Source of the DNA: Pseudonocardia kunmingensis
Lineage (GTDB): Bacteria; Actinomycetota; Actinomycetes; Mycobacteriales; Pseudonocardiaceae
DNA: 64,000 nt
Reading direction: 5' to 3'
NCBI RefSeq assembly: GCF_006716445.1
Contig: NZ_VFPA01000002.1
Coordinates: 682,001 to 746,000, forward strand
Positions 52,529 to 61,128 of the stretch are shown here, in pieces. Both the position numbers and the translations under genes were made by a program. The notes under the pieces were generated by a model. That model made no database searches. It had not been told where the DNA came from and worked only from the letters and a program-made list of their open reading frames with translations. The stretch's first letter is position 1, and each line of letters starts with the position of its first letter.

Positions 52529-54804
52529 CCACCACCTGGACTTCCCGTCGCCGGGTCGGCAACGATCGCGTACCCCTCGCGCAGCGACCCGACGGTCTGG
52601 AGCAGTGCGGTCGCCTCCGCCCAGTCGGCCCGCGTGGCGGCCGGGCCGGGCCGCACCGGGCGGAAGTAGCCGCTCACCAGGCGGAACCGGCCGAGCTGCG
52701 GGTCGCGCACGACGTGGGTGAAGCCGTTCTCGGTCAGGTAGGGGTCGGTGAGGAACCCGGCTCGCGGTGCGCTGGTGCAGGCCGGCACGCCGAGCCGGTC
52801 GAGCTCGGTGAGCCAGTGCTCCACCGGGCGCGTAGCGAGCGCTTCCGCGACCGCGTCGTGGGTGAGGGTGCCCAGCCCGAGCAGCGCGGCCACGGCCTGT
52901 TGCTGATCAGGGGTGCACGCCGCGAGCGCGAGCCATCCGTCGGCGGCCCGGTGGTAGCGGCGCGCGGGTTCCGGGCCGCGGTGGTCCCGGCCGCCCTGCT
53001 CGGTGGGCGGGCGGCCCGGATAGCCGGCCAGTTCGGCGATCTGCACGAAGGTCGACGTCGCGGCCAGTGAGGTGGTGACGTGCTGGCCGTGCCCGGTTCG
53101 TTCCCGCTCAATCAGGGCGGCGAGCGCGCCGAACGCGGTGAGCGCGCCGGTGGCCACGTCGACGGTCGGTGCCGCGGTGGCGACCGGCTCGTCGTCGCCA
53201 CCCTGCGCCGCGGCAAGCCCGGAGCGCGACTGCAGGACGGGGTCGAAGCCCGGCAGGTCGGCGAACGGTCCGGACCGACCGAAGGCCGACACCGATGCCC
53301 GTACCAGGCGCGACTCGCCTGTCGTGAGCACCGAGTCGGTGAGCTCGAGCCGTGCCGCGTTCGCCGGGCGCAGGTTGTCGACCAGCACGTCGGCCTGCTC
53401 CGCGAGCCGCAGCAGCGCCGCATGACCCTCGGGACTGCGCAGGTCGACCGACGCCACGGTCTTGGCGTGGTTGACCGCCGCGTACGCCGAGGAGAACACC
53501 CCGTACGGGTCACCGCGCGGCGGCTCCACCTTCACCACGCTCGCGCCGAGGTCGGCCATCAGCGTCCCGGCGAACGGCGCGGCGAGGAACGTGCTGATGT
53601 CCACCACGCGCAAGCCCGTGAGCGGGAGTGACGGTGCTGGACCCTGCGGTGCCGGCCGGGCCCGGGTGTCGGACCAGAGATCGTCCGCGTTCACGAGGTG
53701 AGCGGCGCCGGGCAGGTGCCGGATCCCCACCGGGGTCGCCGAGAACGCGAGTGGGACACCAGGCAGGACGACCGCGCCGGCCTCGGGGTGCTCCACGGTG
53801 ACCGGCGGCGCCGCGGAGGCGACGATCTCGCCGCTCAGCCACTCCTCGCGCGGGAGGACCGGCGCGCACGGCACACCCGCCTCCCCGAGGATGGCGAGCC
53901 ACTCGTCGCGCGGTCGTTCGGCGAAGGTGCGCTCCAGCTCGGCGCCGACGGCGCGCCCGATCTCGGGCCGCAACGTGTTCGTGAACTCGCCCTCGACTCC
54001 GGGCAGGAGCATGACGTCCATCCGGTCCAGTGCGGTCAGGGCCGGGAGGAAGAACTGGACGGTGAGCGCTGAGAGGTGCAGCCACTGCCCGTCGCCGCAG
54101 CAGTAGGTACGGAAGCTCGGCCGGGTTCCCAGGCGGCCGTCCGGCGTCACGACGTGCTCGGCGTCGATCCCCTCCACCACCAACGTCGCGAGGCAGGCGG
54201 CCGAGGCGTGCAGGCCCGTCGTCTCCACGGCCCGACCGTGTCCGGTGCTCCGGACACCGAGAAGACCCGCGGTGGCCAGCACCGCGCCGAGCGCACCGTG
54301 CACCGCTGCCAGCATCGGCACGGCCGACGCGATCGGGCTGCCCGGCTCGTAGGAGGGGTGGTAGGTCGCGAACCCGCCGAGCGCGGAGACCAGCAGCGGG
54401 TCGGCGGGCAGGTGGCGCCAGCGGCCCTGCGCGCCGCACGGCGGCATCGCGACGTGCACGAGCGCCGGTGCGGACGCCAGCAGCGATTCCGCATCGAGAC
54501 CCGCGGGCCGCTGCGCACCGGCCGGGGCGTCGTCCAGCAGCACGTCGGCCGCACCGGCGAGACGGCGCAGGCCTGCCGCGTCCCGGCCGGGAGCGACGGG
54601 CGTGAACCGCTTCCCGCGGTCCCAGCAGAGGTCACCGGGGCCCGACGGCGAACCCGGGTCCGCCGGCCGCCACCCCGGTGGGACCACGCGCACCACATCG
54701 GCGCCCAGGTCGGCCAGCAGCATCCCGGCCGTCCGGCCGGCCTGCCCCGTCGTCAGCTCCAGAACCCGCACACCGGCAAGCGGACCCGTCCGGCCGGTCG
54801 TCAT
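52504..54804 (-). CDS. Tandem (two-domain) CaiB/BaiF CoA-transferase
   Basis: A 766-residue protein of two family III domains. Domain 1 begins near residue 9 (GVRVLELTTGQAGRTAGM), domain 2 near 393 (GLRVVDISTFLAAPFAGT). Candidate catalytic aspartates are D135 (ADPLLVSALGG) and D521 (LPGFDPVLQ). Domain 1 is divergent: the first helix region lacks the usual GPxxxQ pattern. The ATG at 54804 shares one base with the SDR stop. It is the last gene of the operon APH kinase, ACAD, SDR, CaiB. Its end overlaps the decayed lipoprotein gene. Confidence 0.88.
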   Translation of the reverse strand: MTTGRTGPLAGVRVLELTTGQAGRTAGMLLADLGADVVRVVPPGWRPADPGSPSGPGDLCWDRGKRFTPVAPGRDAAGLRRLAGAADVLLDDAPAGAQRPAGLDAESLLASAPALVHVAMPPCGAQGRWRHLPADPLLVSALGGFATYHPSYEPGSPIASAVPMLAAVHGALGAVLATAGLLGVRSTGHGRAVETTGLHASAACLATLVVEGIDAEHVVTPDGRLGTRPSFRTYCCGDGQWLHLSALTVQFFLPALTALDRMDVMLLPGVEGEFTNTLRPEIGRAVGAELERTFAERPRDEWLAILGEAGVPCAPVLPREEWLSGEIVASAAPPVTVEHPEAGAVVLPGVPLAFSATPVGIRHLPGAAHLVNADDLWSDTRARPAPQGPAPSLPLTGLRVVDISTFLAAPFAGTLMADLGASVVKVEPPRGDPYGVFSSAYAAVNHAKTVASVDLRSPEGHAALLRLAEQADVLVDNLRPANAARLELTDSVLTTGESRLVRASVSAFGRSGPFADLPGFDPVLQSRSGLAAAQGGDDEPVATAAPTVDVATGALTAFGALAALIERERTGHGQHVTTSLAATSTFVQIAELAGYPGRPPTEQGGRDHRGPEPARRYHRAADGWLALAACTPDQQQAVAALLGLGTLTHDAVAEALATRPVEHWLTELDRLGVPACTSAPRAGFLTDPYLTENGFTHVVRDPQLGRFRLVSGYFRPVRPGPAATRADWAEATALLQTVGSLREGYAIVADPATGSPGGGQSAAMPA

Positions 54805-55568
54805 CAGTACAGCCCGCCATCCACCCGGATCAGTGCCCCGGTCGTGTAGCTGGAGGCGTCGCCTGCCAGGTAGAGGGCGGTGCCGACGATCTCCTCCGGC
54901 GTGCCGGGCCGGCCCGAGGCGCTGCGCGTGCGCCGGCGGTTCTCCTCGGGCCACGCCTTGGAGATGTCGGTGAGGAACGGGCCGGCGGAGATGGTGTTGA
55001 CCCGCACGGTGGGGCCGTACTCGAGCGCGAAGACCGTGGTCAGCGCGTTCAGCGCGGCCTTGGCGCCGGCGTAGGGCCCGAACTTCGGCTGCGGCATCAG
55101 CGCCCCGGACGAGGACACGTTGATGATCGAGCCGCCGTCCCCGTCGGCCATCCGCCTGCCGACGAGCGACGCCAGCCGGAACGGGCCCTTGAAGTTCACG
55201 CCGACGACCTTGTCGAACAGTTCCTCGCTGGTGTCCTCCGATGACGGCGCGAGCGGGGACATCCCGGCGTTGTTGACCAGGATGTCGACCTTGCCGAACT
55301 CGGCGTAGGCGGCGTCGGTGAGCCGGCCGAGGTCGTCCCAGTGCCCGACGTGGGCCGCGACGGGCAGCGCGCGCCTGCCGAGGCTGCGGACCTCTTCGGC
55401 GGCGGCCTCGCACGAGTCGAGCTTGCGGCTGGTGATGACGACGTCGGCCCCGGCGGCGGCGAAGGCGCGCACCATCTCCAGGCCGAGCCCACGGCTGCCG
55501 CCGGTGACCAGGGCGACCTTCCCGCTGAGGTCGAAGAGATCCGCTGCGCCGCGGGCCGCCGTCGTCAT
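54804..55568 (-). CDS. SDR family oxidoreductase
   Basis: A 254-residue SDR: cofactor motif TGGSRGLG, NNAGMSP, catalytic Ser in INVSSSGALMPQPKFG and YAGAK, terminal GALIRVDGGLY. The middle part resembles gluconate-5-dehydrogenase- or 3-oxoacyl reductase-like SDRs. In the levulinate pathway the corresponding gene (LvaD) is a 3-hydroxyacyl-CoA-level SDR, which suits the neighbours here. The ATG at 55568 overlaps the ACAD stop as ATGA. Confidence 0.88.
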   Translation of the reverse strand: MTTAARGAADLFDLSGKVALVTGGSRGLGLEMVRAFAAAGADVVITSRKLDSCEAAAEEVRSLGRRALPVAAHVGHWDDLGRLTDAAYAEFGKVDILVNNAGMSPLAPSSEDTSEELFDKVVGVNFKGPFRLASLVGRRMADGDGGSIINVSSSGALMPQPKFGPYAGAKAALNALTTVFALEYGPTVRVNTISAGPFLTDISKAWPEENRRRTRSASGRPGTPEEIVGTALYLAGDASSYTTGALIRVDGGLY

Positions 55569-56884
55569 GCGTTCACCCGCCCGGCGAGGCCGTCGTCGCC
55601 CAGGATGTGGGCGTAGCGCTTGCGCGCGGCCTCCAGCTTCGGCGGGATGTGCTCGCTCGGGAACAGGCCCTCGGCCGCGCTGTGGTTGCGCAGCACCTGC
55701 TTGGCGATCGTGGTCCGGTGCACCTCGGTGGGGCCGTCGGCGAGCGCGAGGCTGGGGACGCCCATCCACCAGTGGGCCAGCGGGAGTTCGTTGGTGGTGC
55801 CGAGCGAGCCGTGCAGGTGCAGGGCGCGCTGGATGATGTCGTGCAACACCTTGGCCATCGCGACCTTGCACATCGCGATCTGGGTGCGGGCGGCGCCGTG
55901 CGGCTGGGTGTCGATCACCCAGGCGGTGTTCAGCACGAGCAGCCGGTACTGCTGCAACTCGATCCAGGAGTCGGCGATGAACTGCTGCACGGCCTGCTTC
56001 TCGGCGAGCACGGTGCCCTGGGTGCGTCGTGACAGAGCGCGCTCGCACATCATGTCGAAGGCGCGCGTGCACTTGCCGACGGTGCGCATGGCATGGTGCA
56101 CGCGGCCGCCGCCCAGGCGGGCCTGCGCCACTGTGAAGCCCTCGCCGGGACCACCGAGCATCGCGTCGAGCGGCACCCGGACCTGGTGGTAGCGGATGTA
56201 GCCGTGGATGCCCTCGTCCTCGGAGTCGCGCTCGTCCATCGTGCCGACGTTGCGCTTGATCTCGATGCCCGGCGTCTCGGCGGGGACGACGAACATCGAC
56301 ATCCGCGAGTGCGCGGGCGCGTCGGGCTCGGTGACGGCCATGACGATGAGGAAGGAGGCGTAGCGGGCGTTGGAGGAGAACCACTTCTCCCCGTCGATCA
56401 CCCACTCGTCCCCGTCCTGCCAGGCGCGGCAGCGGAACTCCTTCGGGTCGGCCCCGGCGTGCGGCTCGGTCATGGAGAACGTGGAGACGATGTCACCGTC
56501 GAGCAGTGGCTGCAGGTAGCGGGCCTTCTGCTCGTCGGTGCCGAACATCGCGAGGATCTCGGCGTTGCCGGTGTCGGGAGCCGCGGTGCCGAAGACCGTC
56601 GGTGCCCAGTACGAGCGGCCGAGGATCTCGTTGAGATAGGCGAGCTTGACCTGGCCGTAGCCGGGGCCACCGAGCTCGGGGCCGAGGTGGCAGGCCCACA
56701 GGCCCTGGGCCCTGACCTGCTCCTGCAGCGGCTTGATGATCGCGCGGGCCTTGGCGTTGCCGGTGTCGTACGGGTCGCCGCCGTGCGGGAACAGCAGGTC
56801 GAGCGGCTCCACCTCCTCACGCACGAAGCGTGCCGCCCAGTCCAGCTTGGCCTGGTACTCCGGTTCGATCGAGAAGTCCAGCAT
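55565..56884 (-). CDS. Acyl-CoA dehydrogenase family protein, ACAD10/11 type
   Basis: A 439-residue flavoprotein, somewhat longer than ordinary acyl-CoA dehydrogenases (about 380-400). It has GPELGGPGYGQVKLAYLNEILGR, FSMTEPHAGADP, GEKWFSSNA, and the late LHGSLGTTNELPLAHWWM and ALADGPTEVHRTTIAKQVL, typical of the ACAD10/ACAD11 branch. In that branch the dehydrogenase-like domain removes phosphate from a 4-phosphoacyl-CoA made by the kinase and does not simply desaturate. The ATG at 56884 has AGGAGAA upstream. The kinase gene ends 8 bp before it. The specific reaction here is inference. Confidence 0.87.
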   Translation of the reverse strand: MLDFSIEPEYQAKLDWAARFVREEVEPLDLLFPHGGDPYDTGNAKARAIIKPLQEQVRAQGLWACHLGPELGGPGYGQVKLAYLNEILGRSYWAPTVFGTAAPDTGNAEILAMFGTDEQKARYLQPLLDGDIVSTFSMTEPHAGADPKEFRCRAWQDGDEWVIDGEKWFSSNARYASFLIVMAVTEPDAPAHSRMSMFVVPAETPGIEIKRNVGTMDERDSEDEGIHGYIRYHQVRVPLDAMLGGPGEGFTVAQARLGGGRVHHAMRTVGKCTRAFDMMCERALSRRTQGTVLAEKQAVQQFIADSWIELQQYRLLVLNTAWVIDTQPHGAARTQIAMCKVAMAKVLHDIIQRALHLHGSLGTTNELPLAHWWMGVPSLALADGPTEVHRTTIAKQVLRNHSAAEGLFPSEHIPPKLEAARKRYAHILGDDGLAGRVNA

Positions 56885-56892
56885 CGGTTCTC

Positions 56893-57933
56893 CTAGGTGA
56901 GGTGGGTGGTGGCGGCCGCGAGCAGCAGCGGGATCCCGCGCCGCATCTTCTCGACCTGCTCGGTGACCTCGCCGCGACGCTCGGCGTTCTTGACCAGCAG
57001 TGCCGACGCGGCGGCCTGCTTGTACCGGACGAGCGCGTCGAACCAGCCCATGTCGGGAACGGTGCGACCAGTGGCGTGCTCGTACACCGCGAGCAGCTCG
57101 TCGGGCTCCAGCGTCGGTGCCTCGGGTGCCGACACCGTGGGGTGCGTGGGATCGGACATCAGGCGCATCCAGGCGAGGTCCAGCCGCGGGTCGCCCACCG
57201 ACCAGATCTCCCAGTCGATCACCGCGCGGATCTCCGCACCGAGGCACTGCATGTTGCCCAGCCGCCAGTCGCCGTGCAGCACCGCAGGCTCGAGCGTGGC
57301 GGGGACCGACCCAGCGAGCAGATCCCGGCACCGCGCCTCCGCCTGGGTCGCGGCTGGTTCGAGCTCGCAGGTGCCGAACGCCTTCGTCCAGCGGCCGATC
57401 TCGGCCTCGAGGGCAACGGGCGCCTCGTCCAGCCCGAGTGCGGCCGGGCCGGTGGCGTGCAGGGCGGCCAGCATGCGCGCCGCGCCGGCGGCACGGGCCC
57501 GCATCTCGTCGGCCGGCGGTCGGGTCCCGGCGGCCACGTGCCGCGGTTCGTAGCTCTCGCCCTCGGCGAAGGACATCACGAACAGCGGCGGCACCTCGGG
57601 CGGGGCACCGGCCTCGGTGCCGAGCACTGCGGGCACCGCGACGTCCGCGACGTCCGCGAGCGCGGCCAGCACCCGCGCCTGGCGCAGGACGTCGCGGTTG
57701 CGCACCGGCTCAAGGCCCGGGGGCGCCACCTTCACGACGACCTGGTCCCCGGCGTCGGTGCAGGCGGAGTAGGTGATGCTGGACGTCCCGCCGGGCAGCG
57801 GCGTCAGGTCGCGCAGCGGCGTGCCCGCCGCGATCGTCGCGCGACGCAGCACGTCCTGCGGGTCGGCCACGCCGACCCGCGCCCGTGTCACGGACTCCCG
57901 GGTCGTGGCGGTGGTCTGCATGTGCTCGGGCAT
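56893..57933 (-). CDS. APH-family kinase (ACAD10/11 kinase-domain-like, LvaA-like)
   Basis: A 346-residue APH-fold kinase with Lys in VVVKVAPPG, HGDWRLGN (H220, D222, N227) and DWEIWSVGDP (D240). It shares VAPPGLxPVRNRDVLRQAR and the C-terminal RYKQAAASALLVKNAERRG pattern with the kinase at 48452. It is first in its operon, just ahead of the ACAD10/11-type gene, matching the kinase plus ACAD domain order of human ACAD11 and the LvaA/LvaC pair of Pseudomonas putida. The ATG at 57933 follows GGAGA. It is divergent from the TetR gene. Confidence 0.87.
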   Translation of the reverse strand: MPEHMQTTATTRESVTRARVGVADPQDVLRRATIAAGTPLRDLTPLPGGTSSITYSACTDAGDQVVVKVAPPGLEPVRNRDVLRQARVLAALADVADVAVPAVLGTEAGAPPEVPPLFVMSFAEGESYEPRHVAAGTRPPADEMRARAAGAARMLAALHATGPAALGLDEAPVALEAEIGRWTKAFGTCELEPAATQAEARCRDLLAGSVPATLEPAVLHGDWRLGNMQCLGAEIRAVIDWEIWSVGDPRLDLAWMRLMSDPTHPTVSAPEAPTLEPDELLAVYEHATGRTVPDMGWFDALVRYKQAAASALLVKNAERRGEVTEQVEKMRRGIPLLLAAATTHLT

Positions 57934-58000
57934 GAGGTCTCCGTCTCGGTCGCCGGCGAGAACTGAGTACCGGTGCACAAGAACTGGATTCTGTCCCGGC

Positions 58001-58019
58001 AGTACTCGGACCGTACACT
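58001..58019. promoter_or_regulatory. Imperfect operator AGTACTCGGACCGTACACT and -10 of the TetR gene
   Basis: AGT/ACT outer and CGG/CCG inner pairs are symmetric about the central A, in the 93-bp gap between the divergent kinase and TetR genes. TACACT (58014-58019 region) lies about 8 bp before the TetR ATG, consistent with a leaderless transcript and with autorepression. Confidence 0.4.
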
Positions 58020-58026
58020 GGGCGTT

Positions 58027-58686
58027 ATGACGAGTCCACAGGCCGCGGACGGCCGGCTTGCCGAGGAGTCGCTCGCCGCGCAGGCCGTCCGTCGCCGCAC
58101 CGGTGACCGGTACGCCGTGGCCGAGGACGAGGTGCGCCGCCTGCTCGACGTGGGCCTGGAACTGATGCGCGAGGATCCGGCGGGCAATCCCAAGATTGCC
58201 GAGATCGTGCGCCGTGCGCGGGTCTCCAACGATGCCTTCTACCGGGCCTTCCGCAGCAAGGACGACCTGATGGCGGCGATCGCCGACGATGGTGCGCGCC
58301 GCCTGCTCGGCCACGTGCGCCATCAGCGCGACAAGCACGTCGACCCGGTGGAGCAGATCAGGGCATGCGTCCTGGCCGTGTTCAAGCAGGCCGCCGACCC
58401 CGAGGTGGCGGCTACGACCCGCGCGGTGCTGCGGCACACGACCCGCGCCGCGAAGCCGTCGTCCGGCGGGGTCGAGCTGCGCAAGCAGCTTTCCGACCTC
58501 CTCGCGGAGTCGCTCGCCGCGTGCGGGAGCGCGGATCCCGCGCGGGACGCCCTCGTCGCCGCGTGCGCCGTGTTCGCCGTCATGGAGCAGTTCCTGTGGA
58601 CCGAACGCGCGCCATCGGACGACGACGTCGAGCATCTGGTCGCCTGGATCGTGCCGTCGGTCGTCGTGTCGTCACCGGCGGGATGA
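58027..58686 (+). CDS. TetR family transcriptional regulator
   Basis: A 219-residue regulator. After an unstructured start, the helix-turn-helix is near residues 58-85 (PKIAEIVRRARVSNDAFYRAFRSKDDLMAAI), followed by a helical ligand domain. The ATG at 58027 has no ribosome binding site but follows a -10-like TACACT, suggesting leaderless translation; an in-frame ATG at 57973 is less likely. It lies between the divergent kinase-ACAD operon and the ligase operon, so it is the natural local regulator; an acyl-CoA ligand would be typical. Confidence 0.88.
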   Translation: MTSPQAADGRLAEESLAAQAVRRRTGDRYAVAEDEVRRLLDVGLELMREDPAGNPKIAEIVRRARVSNDAFYRAFRSKDDLMAAIADDGARRLLGHVRHQRDKHVDPVEQIRACVLAVFKQAADPEVAATTRAVLRHTTRAAKPSSGGVELRKQLSDLLAESLAACGSADPARDALVAACAVFAVMEQFLWTERAPSDDDVEHLVAWIVPSVVVSSPAG

Positions 58687-58694
58687 GTATCCGC
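58683..58694. promoter_or_regulatory. GGATAC site before the last acyl-CoA ligase
   Basis: On the minus strand reads GCGGATACTCAT. It overlaps the TetR stop codon in the 92-bp gap before the ligase at 58779 and shares GCGGATACT with the other such sites. Confidence 0.35.
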
Positions 58695-58778
58695 AATCTG
58701 TGGACGGGCGATTTCCGCGCTGTTAACGTCGGATCCGGCAGAGCACCCGCGTCGCTCCGCCGGTGACGAGGAGGTCGC

Positions 58779-60332
58779 ATGCACCTGAGCCGGCTCGCCG
58801 CGACGTACGGCGCCAAGCCCGCCGTCGTCATGGCGAACTCGAGGGAGGTCATGACCTACCGGGAGCTCGAGGAGCGGTCGAACCGCATCGCGCAGCTGTT
58901 CCGGCAGCGCGGCCTGCGCCCTGGCGACCACATCGCGATCCTGCTGGCGAACCAGATCGAGCTGTTCCCGATCGTCTGGGCGGCGCAGCGGTCCGGGCTG
59001 CTCTACACCCCGGTGAACTGGCACCTGAGCGAGGCCGAAGCGGCGTACATCGTCGCCGACTGCGGTGCCCGCATGTTGATCTCGGCGGCATCCCTCGAAC
59101 CCGTCGCGGCGGCCGCGGCCACCGCGGCGCCGGCGCTCGAGTCGCGGGTCGTCGTGGGCGACGTGGCGGGGCAGCAGTCGCTCGACGACGCGGTGGCCGG
59201 CCTGCCGGCATCCCCCATCGACGACGAGGTCGAGGGCAACTACATGTTCTACTCGTCGGGCACGACGGGGCGCCCCAAGGGCATCACGCCCGAACTGTCC
59301 GGGGCGCCGTTCGGCACCGGGCTCACGATCGACACCACGATGGCGACGGCGTTCGGGTTCTCCGCCGACTCGGTCTACCTCTGTCCCGGCCCGCTCTACC
59401 ACGCCGCGCCGCTGGGGTGGTCGATCGGGACGATCCGGAACGGCGGAACGGTCGTCGTCATGGAGCGGTTCGATGCGCGCCAGGTGCTCGAGCTGGTTCA
59501 GGAGCAGCGGGTGACGCACGGGCAGTTCGTCCCGACCATGTTCGTCCGCATGCTGAAGCTCGATTCCACCGTGCGCGCCGCCCACGACCTGTCCAGCCTG
59601 CAGGTGGTGGTGCACGCGGCCGCACCGTGCCCGGTCGAGGTCAAGCAGAAGATGATCGACTGGGTCGGGCCGATCCTGTTGGAGTATTACGCGGGCAGCG
59701 AGGGCAACGGCTTCTGCATGATCGACAGCCCGACGTGGCTGGAGCGTCGGGGGTCGGTGGGACGGGCGCTGATCGGCGAGGTCCACGTGTGCGACGGCGA
59801 CGGCGTCGAGCTGGAGCCCGGACAGATCGGGACGATCTGGTTCGGCGGGACGAAGCGCTTCGCCTACCACAACGATCCCGGGAAGACGGCCTCTGCGTAC
59901 AACGACCGTGGCTGGAGCACCCTCGGCGACCTCGGCCACGTGGACCCCGCCGGGTTCGTCTACCTGTCCGACCGGCGCTCCGATCTGATCATCTCCGGCG
60001 GGGTGAACGTCTACCCGCGCGAGATCGAGGACGTCCTGGTGCTGCACCCGGCCGTCGCCGACGTGGCGGTCATCGGGCTGCCCGACGAGGAGATGGGCCA
60101 GCGGGTGCACGCGGTCGTGCAGCCGGCGGCCCAGGAGCTGCCCGACACCCTCGCCGACGAGCTCATCGCGTTCTGCCGGGAGCGGATCGCGGGGTTCAAG
60201 GTGCCGCGCACGTTCACGTTCGACCGCGAGTTCCCCCGGCTGCCCAGCGGCAAGGTGTTGCGGCGCGTGCTGGTGGAGCGGTACGGGCCGGCGTCATCGA
60301 GTGCAGCGTCATCGAGCGCACCGAGCGCATGA
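58779..60332 (+). CDS. AMP-dependent acyl-CoA ligase
   Basis: A 517-residue ANL enzyme: P-loop YSSGTTGRPKGITPE, EYYAGSEGNG, GWSTLGDLGHV, hinge DRRSDLIISGGVNVYP and C-terminal Lys in LPSGKVLRR. It sits downstream of the TetR gene and is divergent from the kinase-ACAD operon; in the levulinate pathway LvaE is the matching acyl-CoA ligase. A Ser/Ala-rich tail (ASSSAASSSAPSA) follows the catalytic end. GACGAGGAGG precedes the ATG at 58779. It probably activates the acid processed by this module. Confidence 0.92.
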   Translation: MHLSRLAATYGAKPAVVMANSREVMTYRELEERSNRIAQLFRQRGLRPGDHIAILLANQIELFPIVWAAQRSGLLYTPVNWHLSEAEAAYIVADCGARMLISAASLEPVAAAAATAAPALESRVVVGDVAGQQSLDDAVAGLPASPIDDEVEGNYMFYSSGTTGRPKGITPELSGAPFGTGLTIDTTMATAFGFSADSVYLCPGPLYHAAPLGWSIGTIRNGGTVVVMERFDARQVLELVQEQRVTHGQFVPTMFVRMLKLDSTVRAAHDLSSLQVVVHAAAPCPVEVKQKMIDWVGPILLEYYAGSEGNGFCMIDSPTWLERRGSVGRALIGEVHVCDGDGVELEPGQIGTIWFGGTKRFAYHNDPGKTASAYNDRGWSTLGDLGHVDPAGFVYLSDRRSDLIISGGVNVYPREIEDVLVLHPAVADVAVIGLPDEEMGQRVHAVVQPAAQELPDTLADELIAFCRERIAGFKVPRTFTFDREFPRLPSGKVLRRVLVERYGPASSSAASSSAPSA

Positions 60333-60349
60333 CGAATTCAGGAGGAGAT

Positions 60350-61114
60350 GTGTCGGACGAGGTCCTCGTCGAGCGCCGCGGCGCCGTCCAGGTCATCACG
60401 ATCAACCGCCCGCAGGCCAAGAACGCCCTGAACGAGTCGGTGGGGAAGGCCGTGGCCGCCGCCGTCGACGAGCTCGACGAGTCGGACGAGCTGTGGGTGG
60501 GGGTGCTGACCGGCGCGGGCGGTACGTTCTCGGCCGGGATGGACCTGAAGGGGTTCCTGCGCGGGGAGAGCCCGTCGATCGAGGGCAGGGGGCTCTGTGG
60601 GATCACCCAGACCCCACCGCGCAAGCCGCTCATCGGCGCCGTGGAGGGCTGGGCCCTGGCCGGCGGGTTCGAGCTGCTGCTCGCCTGCGACCTGGTCGTC
60701 GCCGCGCGCACCGCGAGGTTCGGGGTCCCGGAGGTGAAGCGGTCGCTCGTGGCCGGGGCGGGTGCGGCCATGCTGCTGCCGCGGCGGGTGCCGTTCGCGA
60801 TCGCGCTCGAGATGCTGCTGACCGGCGAGCCGTTCGGCGCCGAGCGCGCGGCCGAGGTCGGCCTCGTCAACCGGCTCACGGACGACGGCGGTGCCCTCGA
60901 CGGTGCGCTCGAGCTGGCCGCCACAGTGGCGGCGAACGGGCCACTCGCGGTGGCGGCGACCAAGCAGATCGCCCGGGCGAGCGCCGACTGGACGCTGGAC
61001 GAGGGCTGGGCGCGCCAGTCCGAGGTCATGAAGCCGGTGTTCGGGTCGGAGGATGCGCGGGAGGGCGCCACGGCGTTCGCGGAGAAGCGGGCGCCGGTGT
61101 GGAAGGGGCGCTGA
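60350..61114 (+). CDS. Enoyl-CoA hydratase/isomerase (crotonase) family protein
   Basis: A 254-residue crotonase. Oxyanion segments TFSAGMDLKGF and EGWALAGGFELLLACDL; the first hydratase Glu is present (GGFEL) but the second is replaced in RSLVAGAGAAM. The GTG at 60350 is preferred because AGGAGGAG lies just before it. An ATG at 60329, overlapping the ligase stop as ATGA, would add seven residues and is the alternative start. It is the second gene of the ligase operon. Confidence 0.88.
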   Translation: MSDEVLVERRGAVQVITINRPQAKNALNESVGKAVAAAVDELDESDELWVGVLTGAGGTFSAGMDLKGFLRGESPSIEGRGLCGITQTPPRKPLIGAVEGWALAGGFELLLACDLVVAARTARFGVPEVKRSLVAGAGAAMLLPRRVPFAIALEMLLTGEPFGAERAAEVGLVNRLTDDGGALDGALELAATVAANGPLAVAATKQIARASADWTLDEGWARQSEVMKPVFGSEDAREGATAFAEKRAPVWKGR

Positions 61115-61128
61115 GGGCGGGTCCGGTC

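Noticed and set aside
48452-57933. Aminoglycoside resistance genes
   Set aside because: The two APH-fold kinases share ACAD10/11-type sequence blocks and sit with acyl-CoA genes; the fold alone does not imply resistance.
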